Origin: Brevibacterium mcbrellneri ATCC 49030
GTDB taxonomy: Bacteria; Actinomycetota; Actinomycetes; Actinomycetales; Brevibacteriaceae
Assembly: GCF_000178455.1 (NCBI RefSeq)
Contig: NZ_ADNU01000032.1
Location: forward strand, 1-64,000
Direction: 5' to 3'
DNA: 64,000 bases
Below, piece after piece: positions 1-9,420 of this stretch (positions within the stretch are counted from its first letter, which is position 1; every line of letters starts with the position of its first letter). The notes below the pieces were generated by a model. The model was not told the origin of the DNA. It searched no databases and worked only from the letters and a program-made list of their open reading frames with translations. The translations under genes were made by a program, and so were the position numbers.

Positions 1-1
1 C

Positions 2-1978
2 GGCGGCGGTCGTCCGGGTGGTCGCGGAGGTCGTGGCGGCCGAGGTGGCACCCAGGGTGCATTCGGTCGCGGAACCGGACGTTCGAAGGGACGCAAGTCC
101 AAGAGGGCAAAGCGCCAGGAGCTCGAAGAAATGCAGGCTCCCGTCGTCGGCGGTGTCAAGGTACCCCGCGGCGACGGCGAAACACCCCTGCGTTTGCGTC
201 GCGGCTCCTCGCTGGCTGACTTCGCAGAAAAGATCAACACTGATCCAACCAACCTGGTGACTGTGCTTTTCCACCTGGGCGAGATGGCAACCATCACCCA
301 GTCGTTGGACGAAGACACATTCAAGATTTTGGGTGAAGAACTGGGCTACAAGATCCAGATTGTGTCCCCAGAAGACGAAGACCGTGAGCTTCTTGAGGCT
401 TTCGACATCGACCTTGATGCAGAAGCAGAAGAAGATGAAGAAGACATGGTTCCACGTCCGCCTGTCGTCACCGTTATGGGTCACGTTGACCACGGTAAGA
501 CCAAGCTTTTGGACGCGATCCGTTCGTCGAACGTGGTGTCTGGGGAAGCCGGTGGTATTACCCAGCACATCGGTGCATACCAGGTGAGTGTGGACCACGA
601 AGGCGACAAGCGCCCCATCACGTTCCTTGACACCCCAGGTCACGAAGCGTTTACCGCTATGCGTGCCCGTGGTGCCAAGTCCACCGACGTTGCGATCCTG
701 GTGGTCGCAGCTGACGACGGTGTGATGCCACAGACGATTGAAGCGCTCAACCACGCTCAGGCGGCAGATGTCCCGATCGTGGTGGCAGTGAACAAGATCG
801 ATAAAGACACGGCGAACCCATCCAAGGTCATGCAGCAGCTCACGGAATACAACCTGGTTGCTGAAGACTACGGTGGTGACACCATGTTCGTGCCAATCTC
901 GGCGCTTCAGCGTAAGGGTATTGACGACCTTCTTGAAGCTGTTCTGCTTACCACGGACGCTGCTCTTGACCTCAAAGCCAATCCAGACAAGCCTGCACGC
1001 GGTATCGCGATCGAAGCGAAACTGGATAAGGGTCGTGGTGCAGTGGCAACGGTTCTGGTGGAATCCGGAACCTTGCGCCAAGGTGACGCGATCGTGTGTG
1101 GGACCAGCTTTGGTCGTGTGCGTGCGATGTTTGATGAAAACGGTCAGCAGCTGGAAGAAGCAGGACCTTCGCGTCCTGTCCAGGTACTGGGTCTGTCGAG
1201 TGTTCCGCGGGCTGGTGACAGCTTCCTGGTTACCGATGACGACCGTACAGCACGTCAGATCGCTGAAAAGCGTGACGCTATTGAACGTAACGCCGCACAG
1301 GCTCGTAGCCGCAAGCGCATCAGCCTTGAAGACTTCACCAAGGCCCTTGAAGAAGGCAAGGTTGACATGCTCAACCTCATTCTTAAGGGAGACGTCTCCG
1401 GTGCGGTCGAAGCTCTGGAAGACTCGTTGCTCAAGATTGATGTGGGCGATGAAGTTGACCTGCGCATCATCCACCGTGGGGTGGGTGCAATTACCGAAAA
1501 CGACATCAACCTGGCGACCGTGGACAATGCGATCGTTATTGGTTTCAACGTGCGTCCGGAAGCCAAGGCTCGCGACCTCGCGGATGCCGAAGGCGTGGAC
1601 GTGCGCTACTACTCGGTGATTTACGATGCGATCGACGACATCGAATCTTCGCTCAAGGGCATGCTCAAGCCAGAGTACGAAGAGGTCCACACCGGATCCG
1701 CCGAAATCCGCGAAGTGTTCCGTTCTTCCAAGTTCGGAAACATTGCAGGTTGTATGGTCAAGGACGGTGTCATCAAGCGCAACGCTGGTGCTCGCGTTAC
1801 ACGCGACGGGGTCGTTGTGGGCGACAAGCTCACGGTCGAATCCCTGCGTCGCTTCAAGGACGACGCAACAGAGGTTCGCGAAGGCTTCGAATGTGGTATC
1901 GGTCTTGGAAGCTTCAACGACATTCGTGAAGGTGACATGATCGAAACCTTCGAAATGCGCGAAAAGCCACGTGACTAA
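2..1978 (+). CDS. infB: translation initiation factor IF-2 (5' end outside window)
   Basis: IF-2 is the GTPase that places initiator tRNA on the 30S subunit and drives subunit joining. The frame is open from base 2 to the TAA at 1978 (658 codons visible), so the start lies upstream of the window. The first 40 residues are the Gly/Arg-rich linker typical of actinobacterial IF-2, followed by an IF2_N-like segment. The G domain follows with G1 GHVDHGKT (about 479-502), G3 DTPGHE (about 628-645), NKID (about 791-802) and then domains II-IV. The residue after GKT is Lys where Ser is usual. An ATG at 131 lies inside the frame and is not the start. rbfA follows 17 nt downstream. Confidence 0.97.
   Translation, partial: GGGRPGGRGGRGGRGGTQGAFGRGTGRSKGRKSKRAKRQELEEMQAPVVGGVKVPRGDGETPLRLRRGSSLADFAEKINTDPTNLVTVLFHLGEMATITQSLDEDTFKILGEELGYKIQIVSPEDEDRELLEAFDIDLDAEAEEDEEDMVPRPPVVTVMGHVDHGKTKLLDAIRSSNVVSGEAGGITQHIGAYQVSVDHEGDKRPITFLDTPGHEAFTAMRARGAKSTDVAILVVAADDGVMPQTIEALNHAQAADVPIVVAVNKIDKDTANPSKVMQQLTEYNLVAEDYGGDTMFVPISALQRKGIDDLLEAVLLTTDAALDLKANPDKPARGIAIEAKLDKGRGAVATVLVESGTLRQGDAIVCGTSFGRVRAMFDENGQQLEEAGPSRPVQVLGLSSVPRAGDSFLVTDDDRTARQIAEKRDAIERNAAQARSRKRISLEDFTKALEEGKVDMLNLILKGDVSGAVEALEDSLLKIDVGDEVDLRIIHRGVGAITENDINLATVDNAIVIGFNVRPEAKARDLADAEGVDVRYYSVIYDAIDDIESSLKGMLKPEYEEVHTGSAEIREVFRSSKFGNIAGCMVKDGVIKRNAGARVTRDGVVVGDKLTVESLRRFKDDATEVREGFECGIGLGSFNDIREGDMIETFEMREKPRD
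40..48 (+). repeat. first copy of the dispersed 9-mer CCGAGGTGG
   Basis: One of about 23 exact copies in the window. On the + strand they begin at 40, 2225, 4132, 6522, 10454, 15195, 18467, 22204, 38975, 47664, 48684 and 56996. On the - strand (read as CCACCTCGG) they begin at 12179, 20181, 23729, 35013, 38065, 40822, 47546, 51723, 53173, 56776 and 58701. Roughly one is expected by chance at this base composition. Copies occur in coding sequence in several frames and in four intergenic regions. Function unknown; see findings. Confidence 0.75.
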
Positions 1979-1995
1979 CTGGAAGGACACTACTC

Positions 1996-2433
1996 ATGGC
2001 TGATTCCACACGTGCCCGCAAAATAGCGGATCGCATTAAAGTGATCGTTGCGCAGACGCTGGAGAAGCGTGTCAAGGACCCGCGCCTGGGCTTCATCACG
2101 GTGACCGATGTTCGTGTCACGGGTGATCTGCAGAACGCGACCGTGTTCTACACGGTGTTCGGGGATGACGACCAGTTAGCTGCGACGAAGGCTGCTCTGG
2201 ACTCCGCTAAGGGACTCATTCGTTCCGAGGTGGGGAAAGGGCTACAGATTCGTCTCACGCCTAGCTTGGAGTTTGTTGCAGACTCGGTGCCTGCAGCTGC
2301 CGCTGAGCTTGACACGTTCATCGCGAAAGCGCAGGAATCCGATGCCCGTGTGGCGGAACTCGCAAAGAACGCTAAACCCGCTGGTGAGGCTGATCCGTAC
2401 CGGAAGCCTCGCGAAAGCGAAGAGGGTGTCTAA
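1996..2433 (+). CDS. rbfA: 30S ribosome-binding factor A
   Basis: RbfA is a KH-fold factor that helps mature the 30S subunit (16S 5' end). The 145-residue product begins [20 protein letters not shown] and contains the family pattern [21 protein letters not shown], with the [10 protein letters not shown] segment near residue 90. The length is normal for the family. An AAGGA sequence at about 1983-1987 precedes the ATG. Position directly after infB is the standard arrangement, and a strong hairpin after the stop suggests that the transcript ends here. Confidence 0.95.
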   Translation: MADSTRARKIADRIKVIVAQTLEKRVKDPRLGFITVTDVRVTGDLQNATVFYTVFGDDDQLAATKAALDSAKGLIRSEVGKGLQIRLTPSLEFVADSVPAAAAELDTFIAKAQESDARVAELAKNAKPAGEADPYRKPRESEEGV

Positions 2434-2447
2434 GCGACATTCTTGAC

Positions 2448-2483
2448 CCAGAGGCCCCTTGTCGTTTGACAAGAGGCCTCTGG
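2448..2483 (+). terminator. hairpin after rbfA
   Basis: A long inverted repeat, CCAGAGGCC-CCTTGTC paired with GACAAG-AGGCCTCTGG around a GTTT loop, has a single mismatch. It starts 15 nt after the rbfA stop. Only a loose T-rich run follows, so termination is inferred mainly from stem strength. Confidence 0.6.
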
Positions 2484-2540
2484 CCGTTAAACTTTTCATT
2501 GGTAACGAAATGATCACGAGCGTATTAAGGGACTGTATCG

Positions 2541-3389
2541 ATGGGTAAACACTCAGCATCTCAGAAGTCGAAGACCTCAGTCAGCGACTTTATGTGGGCG
2601 GTAGTTGGTGCCAAGCCTCGTGGTCGCCGCATGGATGACAAGGCGACAACCGCAACTGGCGTTATGCGAAGCGTGCGCCGTCGCCCCATGCTCGCTGCCG
2701 TTGTCGTTCCCGTGGCTGCAGGTGCAGCACTGGTGACAACTGCCACCATGGTTGCCGGTGGTAATGACTCTCAGGACTCCCAGGTCGTAGCTGAATCGCA
2801 CGCTCCTGAGAATAAAGAACAAGACTTCACCGCATCGGAAGGCATTTCGGTTGACGGTAAGGACCAGGACATGTCAGCTTTTGCTTCTGGCCTGTCCAAG
2901 GTTGAGGCAAAGTCGGCTCCAGAAGAGACGAAGTCTGCATCGTCAGGATCGTCTAGTTCGTCGGGATCGGCCAAAAGTGCAGGTGCAGGCGGTGGCGACT
3001 CTGTTGACCCTGGAAGCTCTGACAAGCCAGTGAGTGGAGCTCCATGTGGCGTCTCCGCATCCATTGAAAGCGGACTCACTCCAAACGCAATTTCGGCGTA
3101 CCGCGCAGTGTGCGCGAACTTCCCTCAGGTCAAGTCCTACGGTGGACGCCGTAACGATCCGGGTTCGGACCACAACAACGGTCAGGCTGTCGACGCGATG
3201 ATCCGTGGCCAGGTTGGTGACGAGATCACCGCATTCCTCATCAAGAACCGCAAAGAACTCAACATCAAGTACGTGATTTGGGAGCAGAAGATTTACGCCC
3301 CATACACCGGTTGGAAGGGCCGCCCCATGGAGAACCGCGGTGGCGACACCGCTAACCACTTTGACCACGTTCACATTTCGGTGAACTAA
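2541..3389 (+). CDS. membrane-anchored LAS-type (M15-like) peptidase-domain protein
   Basis: The 282-residue protein has a basic N-terminus, one membrane segment at about residues 52-75, a Ser/Gly-rich linker (about 120-160) and a C-terminal globular domain. That domain carries SDHNNGQAVD (His-x6-Asp) and a final HFDHVHISVN, the zinc-ligand pattern of LAS/M15-type peptidoglycan peptidases. It resembles the ARB_07466-like C-terminal domain of secreted actinobacterial proteins. The single segment and linker place the catalytic domain outside the membrane. An AGGGA lies about 8 nt before the ATG. Cell-wall activity is inferred from the metal-site pattern. truB starts 3 nt after the stop. Confidence 0.7.
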   Translation: MGKHSASQKSKTSVSDFMWAVVGAKPRGRRMDDKATTATGVMRSVRRRPMLAAVVVPVAAGAALVTTATMVAGGNDSQDSQVVAESHAPENKEQDFTASEGISVDGKDQDMSAFASGLSKVEAKSAPEETKSASSGSSSSSGSAKSAGAGGGDSVDPGSSDKPVSGAPCGVSASIESGLTPNAISAYRAVCANFPQVKSYGGRRNDPGSDHNNGQAVDAMIRGQVGDEITAFLIKNRKELNIKYVIWEQKIYAPYTGWKGRPMENRGGDTANHFDHVHISVN

Positions 3390-3392
3390 TTC

Positions 3393-4355
3393 GTGGGCGC
3401 TCCCGGCCCCACGGGCATCCTTGTCGTCGACAAGCCCGGAGGCATGTCGAGCCACGCCGTTGTTTCGCGGGTCCGCAAATGGTTCGGCACGTCTAAAGTT
3501 GGGCACGCGGGAACGCTCGACCCCATGGCCACAGGCGTTTTGGTCCTGGGGCTAGGTAAAGGAACCAAGCTCCTCACGTATTTAGTGGGCGCTGATAAGA
3601 GATATTCGGCGACCATCCGTTTGGGGGCTTCGACTCCCACCGATGACGCTGACTCTGCTCCTGACAGATTTGCCCCCGCAAATGCTGTTCGTGGTCTGGA
3701 TCAGGCGTCGATTGCTCGCGGTGTTGAGCGCTTAACGGGACCGATTGAGCAAGTGCCCAGCGCTGTGTCCGCGATCAAGGTGGATGGTAAGCGGGCATAT
3801 GATTTGGTGCGTGCTGGACAAGACGTGCAGCTCAAAGCGCGCCAGGTGACGGTTTCGCGGTTTGATGTTTCTGTGCCAGAACTGGTGGCGTGTGAGTATG
3901 AGGGTTCGCCTGCGTGTGAATGCGTGGACCTTGAAGCGAGCGTGGACTGTTCTTCCGGCACGTATATCCGTGCCCTTGCCCGCGACCTCGGCGACTCCCT
4001 GGGCGTGTACGGGCATTTGACTCGGTTGCGTCGCGAACGGGTTGGGCCCTTCACTCTTGATCAGGCTGTGGACGTTCCGTCGTATGAAGCGCTGGGGGAG
4101 GGCGTTGCGCCTGTGCCCCTTGTGTCGCTGGCCGAGGTGGCAAGTGCTGTCTTGCCCCCCGTGGAGTTGAGCAGGGAGCAGGCGATCGATGTGGCCCACG
4201 GCAAATTTATTGACGCTCGAGCAGGTAGTGGTGGGCAACTGTGTGCCGCTTTGTATCAGGAGACGTTGGTTGGCATATTGGAGCCACGTGCGGGTGGACG
4301 TGCGTTGAAAGTGGCCACTGGTTTTGCTCAACCTTCCGACTTTCACAACCCGTAA
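3393..4355 (+). CDS. truB: tRNA pseudouridine(55) synthase
   Basis: TruB makes pseudouridine 55 in the T-loop of tRNAs. The 320-residue product starts at a GTG 3 nt after the preceding stop, which suggests translational coupling. It contains GILVVDKPGGMSSHAVV and the catalytic-Asp motif HAGTLDPMATGVL (about residues 36-48), followed by DKRYSATIRLG. The C-terminal extension beyond residue 230 is a divergent PUA-like segment, usual in actinobacteria. The 3' end overlaps the first of two operator-like palindromes that belong to the next transcription unit. Confidence 0.93.
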   Translation: MGAPGPTGILVVDKPGGMSSHAVVSRVRKWFGTSKVGHAGTLDPMATGVLVLGLGKGTKLLTYLVGADKRYSATIRLGASTPTDDADSAPDRFAPANAVRGLDQASIARGVERLTGPIEQVPSAVSAIKVDGKRAYDLVRAGQDVQLKARQVTVSRFDVSVPELVACEYEGSPACECVDLEASVDCSSGTYIRALARDLGDSLGVYGHLTRLRRERVGPFTLDQAVDVPSYEALGEGVAPVPLVSLAEVASAVLPPVELSREQAIDVAHGKFIDARAGSGGQLCAALYQETLVGILEPRAGGRALKVATGFAQPSDFHNP

Positions 4356-4390
4356 GGGTTGTATTGTGGATTACAACCTATTGGGGTTGT
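4345..4390 (+). promoter_or_regulatory. tandem 18-bp palindromic operators upstream of satD-like gene
   Basis: Two related inverted repeats, ACAACCCGTAAGGGTTGT (4345-4362) and ACAACCTATTGGGGTTGT (4373-4390), have centres 28 bp apart. The first overlaps the truB stop codon. The second abuts the predicted -35 of the next gene. The downstream gene encodes a protein with a C-terminal helix-turn-helix, so autoregulation by it is the simplest inference. Confidence 0.65.
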
Positions 4391-4414
4391 GTGTATGTGG
4401 ATCTGCGTTACACT
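4387..4414 (+). promoter_or_regulatory. probable leaderless promoter
   Basis: TTGTGT (4387-4392), a 16-bp spacer and TACACT (4409-4414) lie only 6 nt before the ATG at 4421. Transcription would therefore begin at the start codon itself. The -35 overlaps the second operator palindrome. Confidence 0.5.
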
Positions 4415-4420
4415 TCTACT

Positions 4421-5044
4421 ATGTTCGTTCTGACCGTCGATCAGCAGGGCTCACGCACCGCGCGGGACCGCGTTCCTGAGCTCCTCAGTGCTCTGAAAGG
4501 CGTGCCCACCGTTCTTCCGTTTGTGCGAACTGTGGGCGATGAAGCGCAGGCTGTTCTAGACTCAGCGTCTCACGTCGTTCACGCGTGTATTGGTATTGCG
4601 CGTGCTAGTAAGTGGTCGGTTGGAATTGGAATAGGCGAAGTGGAAAAGCCACTGCCAGACAGCTCGGACCAAGCCCGTGGTGAGGCTTTTATTGCGGCAC
4701 GTGGCGCAGTAGAGGCTGCAAAAAACTCGTGGTCGCCACTGTGCGTCCACACGGCAACGTCGCGCGAAGAAGTTATTCGCGACTCCCACGACGCGCAGAC
4801 TGTGTTGCGACTTTTGTTCGACTTAATTGCCCGGGCCACAGACACTCAGTGGCGTGTGATTGACGCGTTTCGAGATGCGCCTAGTCCTTCTCAGGCGGAC
4901 ATTGCTCAGAGCCTAGGGATCTCGCAACAAGCCGTGTCGAAGTCTTTGCGAGCTGGACGGGCTGCAGGCATCATGGAAGCGATCGACTGCGCTGAACGAT
5001 TGCTTCACCGAGCTCATCAACCTTGGGAAACACATGCTCATTGA
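4421..5044 (+). CDS. SatD-family putative DNA-binding regulator
   Basis: The 207-residue protein begins MFVLTVDQQGSRTARDRVPE and has a C-terminal helix-turn-helix (PSQADIAQSLGISQQAVSKS, about residues 147-166). This layout matches SatD-type proteins, which in actinobacteria sit next to a small membrane protein as here. The start at 4421 was chosen because a -10 element lies 6 nt upstream and two palindromes precede it; the frame itself is open further upstream, inside truB. Its role is unknown; the family name comes from the streptococcal secretion/acid-tolerance locus. It overlaps the next gene by 11 nt (ATGCTCATTGA). Confidence 0.6.
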   Translation: MFVLTVDQQGSRTARDRVPELLSALKGVPTVLPFVRTVGDEAQAVLDSASHVVHACIGIARASKWSVGIGIGEVEKPLPDSSDQARGEAFIAARGAVEAAKNSWSPLCVHTATSREEVIRDSHDAQTVLRLLFDLIARATDTQWRVIDAFRDAPSPSQADIAQSLGISQQAVSKSLRAGRAAGIMEAIDCAERLLHRAHQPWETHAH

Positions 5045-5465
5045 CCTGCTTATCGCCACTGGTGCCGCGCTACTCGCGGCAGCTGTGGGTGTGCCTGTAA
5101 CTTCTGGAGTCTTGCGGCTGGCGGCCCGCGAAGACGGGGCGGGTGAGAGCGACCTCGGCGAGCTAGAAAGTGACGAGGGCGCTACCCCGGAAACCAACAC
5201 AGATGCGCAACCGGATGCCAGCACGGGTGTGATGCGTGGTGGCCTCATGATCGGAGTGCTGGAACGCGCGCTAGCTGCGGCGGCCGTAGCGCTGGGGCGA
5301 GGAGAGGTGCTGGCCGTCATCATCGCAGTAAAAGGTTTGGGGCGAATTCCTGAACTGAAGAGTTCGCGCGCGGCAGGAGAACGGTTCATCATTGGTACGT
5401 TCGCGTCCTTGGGTGTGGCCTGTGGTGTTGGGGCAGTCGCGTTCTGGCTGGCGCAGGTTGTGTAA
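5034..5465 (+). CDS. small membrane protein, SatD partner
   Basis: The 143-residue protein has an N-terminal membrane helix (about residues 2-28), an acidic Asp/Glu/Thr-rich linker (about 33-65) and a C-terminal part with hydrophobic stretches separated by the conserved-looking segment KGLGRIPEL and ERFIIGTFAS. Similar proteins commonly accompany SatD-like genes in actinobacteria. Its ATG lies inside the satD-like gene, an 11-nt overlap that points to coupled translation and joint function. No enzymatic motif is visible. Confidence 0.65.
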   Translation: MLIDLLIATGAALLAAAVGVPVTSGVLRLAAREDGAGESDLGELESDEGATPETNTDAQPDASTGVMRGGLMIGVLERALAAAAVALGRGEVLAVIIAVKGLGRIPELKSSRAAGERFIIGTFASLGVACGVGAVAFWLAQVV

Positions 5466-5540
5466 AGTAATCCCTGGCTAACGCTTGGGAGTCGTAGTGC
5501 GTGTGTGCGCAAAAGGAATGCGCTGAGAAAAGGAGTGCGT

Positions 5541-6491
5541 GTGGAGGTCATTCGGTCCGCTGATGAGGCCGCCCATCTATGCGCGCTCACTCTGGGTAAT
5601 TTCGACGGTGTGCACATTGGTCACCAAGCGGTTTTACGAACGCTTGTGCGCGTGGCTGATGAGCGAGGTCTCACCAGTCTGGCAATGACATTTGATCCGC
5701 ACCCGGTGGCCGTGCATCGCCCTGATCACAAACCCCAGCTCATTACTGGGCTGGATGAAAAGCTCAAGCGCATCGCAGCGACCGGCGTGGACGCTACCCT
5801 GGTGCAGCCGTATTCGCTTGAGTTCGCAGACCAGAGTGCTGAAGAGTTTATTGAGTTTTTGGCTCGTGACGTGGGAGTGCGAGCCATCGTGGTAGGCCGC
5901 GATGTGCGGTTCGGTCGCGGGAACGAAGGCGACTTGGCCACCTTGCAAAACCTGGGGCAGCGCCACGGGGTCGAAACCGTGGTGGCGATCGACGACCTCG
6001 GCGACGGTGAGGGCCTTTCCCGGGTTTCTTCCACGCACATCCGCTCCCTGCTGCTGGACGGCAATGTAGAAGACGCCGCGCGCATGTTGGGCAGGCCCCA
6101 CGTGGTTACCGGAACGGTGGTCAATGGCAATGCCCGAGGTCGTGAAATGGGATTCCCTACCGCCAACATCGGTGGTGACGTGGCTGGTTTGATTCCGTCT
6201 GACGGCGTGTATGCAGGGTGGGTGTACTTTGCTGACGGTAGACAGCAACCTGGCGCAATTTCGGTGGGGTCAAACCCCACGTTCGACGGTGATGACCGCC
6301 GTGTTGAGGTCAATGTTGTGGGTGTTGAGTTCCCCGATATGGACGTGTACGGCGAACCTGCGCGCGTGGAGTTTGTTGCGCACATTCGCGGGCAGATCGA
6401 GTTTTCCGGCATGGATGCACTCATTGAGCAGATGCGTGACGATGTGAAGAACGTGTCTGCGGTTTTGGAAGCCGAACGGCAAAAGGCCTAA
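5541..6491 (+). CDS. ribF: bifunctional riboflavin kinase/FAD synthetase
   Basis: RibF phosphorylates riboflavin to FMN and adenylates FMN to FAD. The N-terminal FAD-synthetase domain shows TLGNFDGVHIGHQAVL (HxGH nucleotidyltransferase signature), FDPHPVAV and VSSTHIRSLL. The kinase domain has GRPHVVTGTVVNGNARGREMGFPTANIG. I place the start at GTG 5541 because AAAGGAG (5528-5534) lies 6 nt before it, giving 316 residues, a typical length. An upstream in-frame GTG at 5505 lacks a ribosome-binding site. The gene sits between truB and rpsO as in many actinobacteria. Confidence 0.93.
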   Translation: MEVIRSADEAAHLCALTLGNFDGVHIGHQAVLRTLVRVADERGLTSLAMTFDPHPVAVHRPDHKPQLITGLDEKLKRIAATGVDATLVQPYSLEFADQSAEEFIEFLARDVGVRAIVVGRDVRFGRGNEGDLATLQNLGQRHGVETVVAIDDLGDGEGLSRVSSTHIRSLLLDGNVEDAARMLGRPHVVTGTVVNGNARGREMGFPTANIGGDVAGLIPSDGVYAGWVYFADGRQQPGAISVGSNPTFDGDDRRVEVNVVGVEFPDMDVYGEPARVEFVAHIRGQIEFSGMDALIEQMRDDVKNVSAVLEAERQKA

Positions 6492-6660
6492 AAGCGCGCT
6501 GTGAGGTCGGCTCAGGGCGGCCCGAGGTGGGGGACCGCTGAGTTCGCGGTGGCCACGTGATTCGTGTTAAGGTAGTCTTTGCCGTTTTTCCGGCCGCGGT
6601 TCCATAGTGCTCGATGTGTAAGACTCGGGCGCCGCGCAACGAACGTGTAAGGAGTAGCCA
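6492..6660 (+). promoter_or_regulatory. rpsO upstream region and leader
   Basis: This 169-nt gap carries one copy of the CCGAGGTGG repeat (6522-6530), a possible -10 (TAGTCT, 6573-6578) without a convincing -35, a GC-rich segment that could fold, and a good AAGGAG (about 6650-6655) before the rpsO ATG. S15 autoregulation through its leader is known in other bacteria, but I could not draw a specific structure here. Confidence 0.35.
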
Positions 6661-6930
6661 ATGGCTCTTGATCCTAAGGTCAAGCAGGAAATCATCAAAG
6701 AATACGCAACCCACGAGGGCGACACCGGCTCTCCTGAGGTTCAGGTCGCTGTTCTGTCGCGTCGTATCTCCGACCTGACCGAACACTTCAAGACTCACAA
6801 GCACGACCACCACTCACGCCGTGGTCTGTTGCTTCTGGTTGGTCAGCGTCGTCGTCTGCTCAAGTACCTGGCCGACACTGACATCGAACGCTACCGTTCG
6901 CTGATCGCACGCCTGGGTCTGCGTCGCTAA
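6661..6930 (+). CDS. rpsO: 30S ribosomal protein S15
   Basis: S15 binds the central domain of 16S rRNA and is a primary 30S assembly protein. The 89-residue product has the family landmarks [35 protein letters not shown] and [21 protein letters not shown]. The length is exactly that of the family. It lies upstream of pnp, as in most bacteria, with an intrinsic terminator and a structured gap between the two. Confidence 0.98.
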   Translation: MALDPKVKQEIIKEYATHEGDTGSPEVQVAVLSRRISDLTEHFKTHKHDHHSRRGLLLLVGQRRRLLKYLADTDIERYRSLIARLGLRR

Positions 6931-6978
6931 GGTTTCATCGTTTACGTATGTGAATGCGTAGGTGAACGAACTGCTGAA

Positions 6979-7009
6979 ATCCCTCACCCCCTGTGGGTGG
7001 GGGATTTTT
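6979..7009 (+). terminator. intrinsic terminator after rpsO
   Basis: The stem ATCCCTCACCC/GGGTGGGGGAT has one T-G wobble and is followed directly by TTTTT. This is a textbook rho-independent terminator 48 nt after the rpsO stop. It would separate or attenuate rpsO and pnp expression. Confidence 0.8.
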
Positions 7010-7020
7010 GTTGCCCTCTT

Positions 7021-7153
7021 GATAGACTGGCAAAGTCCATGTCGCGGGAACATGATCCGGTGGTCGACAGTGGCCTCCGCGGTACGCATCGCGTGGGTCT
7101 CGATCGATGACCGGGTAGACGCGCACAGAAGAGTAGGCGCCCCGCGGTCTATC
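7021..7153 (+). promoter_or_regulatory. putative structured pnp leader
   Basis: GATAGAC (7021-7027) and its exact reverse complement GTCTATC (7147-7153) bracket a GC-rich stretch of about 120 nt that ends one base before the first ATG of pnp. Such a closing stem would form a large folded leader next to the translation start. pnp leaders are folded and autoregulated in enterobacteria and Streptomyces; the parallel here is inference. Confidence 0.35.
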
Positions 7154-7169
7154 AATGAACGGAGACATC

Positions 7170-9404
7170 TTGGGAATCAATCCCGAAACCGCTGTTGCAG
7201 TTATTGACAACGGCAAATTTGGAAAGCACGAAATCGAATTTGGCACCGGACGTTTGGCCCAGCAGGCCGCAGGGTGTGCCACCGCAACACTCGACGGCGA
7301 AACCACGTTGCTCTCAGCAACTGCCGTCAGCAAGAACCCACGTGAAGGGTTCGACTTCTTCCCACTCACAGTTGATGTGGAAGAACGTATGTACGCAGCC
7401 GGGAAGATTCCTGGCTCGTTCTTCCGCCGTGAAGGACGCCCAACCACCGACGCAATCCTGGCGTGCCGCCTGATTGACCGTCCTCTGCGCCCCTCCTTCG
7501 TGAAGGGCCTGCGTAACGAAGTTCAGATCGTGGTCACGGTGCTGTCCATGCACCCAGACCACCTGTACGACACGCTCGCAATCAACGCAGCATCGATGTC
7601 CACACAGCTGGGCGGACTTCCATTCTCTGGTCCTATCGGTGGTGTGCGCATCGCTCTCATCGACGACCAGTGGGTTGCATTCCCCAACTACTCACAGCTA
7701 GAAAACGCTGTTTTCGACATGGCTGTTGCCGGTCGCGTAGTTGGTGACGACGTCGCCATCATGATGGTCGAAGCAGAAGCAAGCGAAAACTCCTGGGACC
7801 TCATCCAGGGTGGAGCACGTAAGCCAACGGAAGAAGTTGTCGCTGAAGGTCTCGAAGCGGCCAAGCCGTTCATCCGTGAACTGGTACGTGCGCAGCAGGA
7901 ACTCGCTGACCGCGTTGCCAAGCCAACCGCAGAGTTCGAACTCTTCAAAGACTACGAAGACGACGTCTACGAAGCCGTGCGTGAACTCGCGTGGGACAAG
8001 CAGACCCAGAACTTCCAGATCGCTGACAAGCAGGAACGCGAAGCAGCGGGAGACGAGCTACTCGACTCACTGCTGAACGACCTCGGCGAGAAATTTGAAG
8101 GCCGCGAATCCGAAATCGTGGGTGCGCTGAACTCCATGACCAAGGAGATCGTGCGCAAGCGCATTCTCACTGAACGCGTGCGTATCGACGGCCGTGGGAT
8201 CAAAGACATCCGCCCGCTGTCAGCTGAGACCAACATTCTGCCTCGCGTGCACGGCTCAGCACTGTTCGAACGTGGTGAAACCCAAATCATGGGTGTCACT
8301 ACGCTGGACATGCTCAAGATGGAACAGCAGATCGACTCACTGACCCCAGTGACGTCCAAGCGTTACATCCACCACTACAACTTCCCGCCATACTCCACCG
8401 GTGAAACCGGCCGTGTGGGAAGCCCTAAGCGTCGCGAAATCGGACACGGTGCGCTTGCAGAACGCGCTCTCGTTCCTGTTATCCCATCGCGTGAAGACTT
8501 CCCATACGCAATCCGTCAGGTGTCGGAAGCACTGGGGTCGAACGGATCCACCTCCATGGGTTCGGTATGTGCGTCCACCATGTCCCTGCTTTCGGCAGGT
8601 GTCCCACTGCGCGCACCCGTTGCTGGTATCGCCATGGGGCTCGTGTCCGATGTCATCGAAACCGACCAGGGCAAGCAGACCGCTTACGCCGCACTGACCG
8701 ACATCCTGGGTGCAGAAGACGCCTTTGGTGACATGGACTTCAAGGTCGCCGGAACCAAGGACTTCATCACCGCGATCCAGCTGGACACCAAGCTCGACGG
8801 AATCCCAGCATCGGTTCTGGCCGCAGCCCTCAAGCAGGCTCGCGAAGCCCGCCTGACCATTCTGGACGTGCTCACGGCAGCGATCGCCGAACCAGGCGAA
8901 ATGGCTCCAACGGCACCACGCATCATCACCGTCAACATTCCAGTTGACAAGATCGGTGAAGTTATTGGTCCTAAGGGCAAGATGATCAACCAGATCCAGG
9001 AAGACACCGGTGCTGACATCTCGATCGAAGATGACGGAACCGTGTTCATTGGTGCAACGGACGGGCCAGCAGCTGAAGCTGCACGTTCAGCCATCAACGC
9101 AATTGCTAACCCACAGGTTCCAGAAGTCGGTGAACGTTACCTGGGTACCGTTGTGAAGCTCATGAGCTTTGGTGCGTTCGTATCGCTCACCCCAGGCAAG
9201 GACGGTCTGCTCCACATTTCTGAGCTCAAGAAGCTCAACGGTGGCAAGCGAGTCGAGGACGCAGAAGACGTTCTGGGCGTTGGTCAGAAGATCCAGGTGG
9301 AAATCACCAAGGTTGACGACCGTGGCAAGCTCAGCCTGCAGCCTGTCATCGACGAAGACGCTGAATCTTCTGAGGAAGCTAAAGAAGAAGCTAACGAAGA
9401 CTAA
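7170..9404 (+). CDS. pnp: polyribonucleotide nucleotidyltransferase (PNPase)
   Basis: PNPase degrades RNA 3'-5' by phosphorolysis, and in actinobacteria can also add tails. Two RNase PH-like domains are visible: the first from AVIDNGKFG, and the second with RTDGRGI-type [18 protein letters not shown] at about residues 335-355. These are followed by a KH domain ([24 protein letters not shown], about 590-610) and an S1 domain ([17 protein letters not shown]). I prefer TTG 7170 as start because GGAG (7161-7164) lies 5 nt upstream and the N-terminus then matches the family. The in-frame ATG at 7155 has no ribosome-binding site. This gives 744 residues. Confidence 0.95.
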   Translation: MGINPETAVAVIDNGKFGKHEIEFGTGRLAQQAAGCATATLDGETTLLSATAVSKNPREGFDFFPLTVDVEERMYAAGKIPGSFFRREGRPTTDAILACRLIDRPLRPSFVKGLRNEVQIVVTVLSMHPDHLYDTLAINAASMSTQLGGLPFSGPIGGVRIALIDDQWVAFPNYSQLENAVFDMAVAGRVVGDDVAIMMVEAEASENSWDLIQGGARKPTEEVVAEGLEAAKPFIRELVRAQQELADRVAKPTAEFELFKDYEDDVYEAVRELAWDKQTQNFQIADKQEREAAGDELLDSLLNDLGEKFEGRESEIVGALNSMTKEIVRKRILTERVRIDGRGIKDIRPLSAETNILPRVHGSALFERGETQIMGVTTLDMLKMEQQIDSLTPVTSKRYIHHYNFPPYSTGETGRVGSPKRREIGHGALAERALVPVIPSREDFPYAIRQVSEALGSNGSTSMGSVCASTMSLLSAGVPLRAPVAGIAMGLVSDVIETDQGKQTAYAALTDILGAEDAFGDMDFKVAGTKDFITAIQLDTKLDGIPASVLAAALKQAREARLTILDVLTAAIAEPGEMAPTAPRIITVNIPVDKIGEVIGPKGKMINQIQEDTGADISIEDDGTVFIGATDGPAAEAARSAINAIANPQVPEVGERYLGTVVKLMSFGAFVSLTPGKDGLLHISELKKLNGGKRVEDAEDVLGVGQKIQVEITKVDDRGKLSLQPVIDEDAESSEEAKEEANED

Positions 9405-9420
9405 ATCTGCTGGTTGACTA

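Noticed and set aside
131-260. ATG at 131 as the infB start
   Set aside because: The frame is open to the window edge and encodes the Arg/Gly-rich IF-2 linker, so this ATG is internal.
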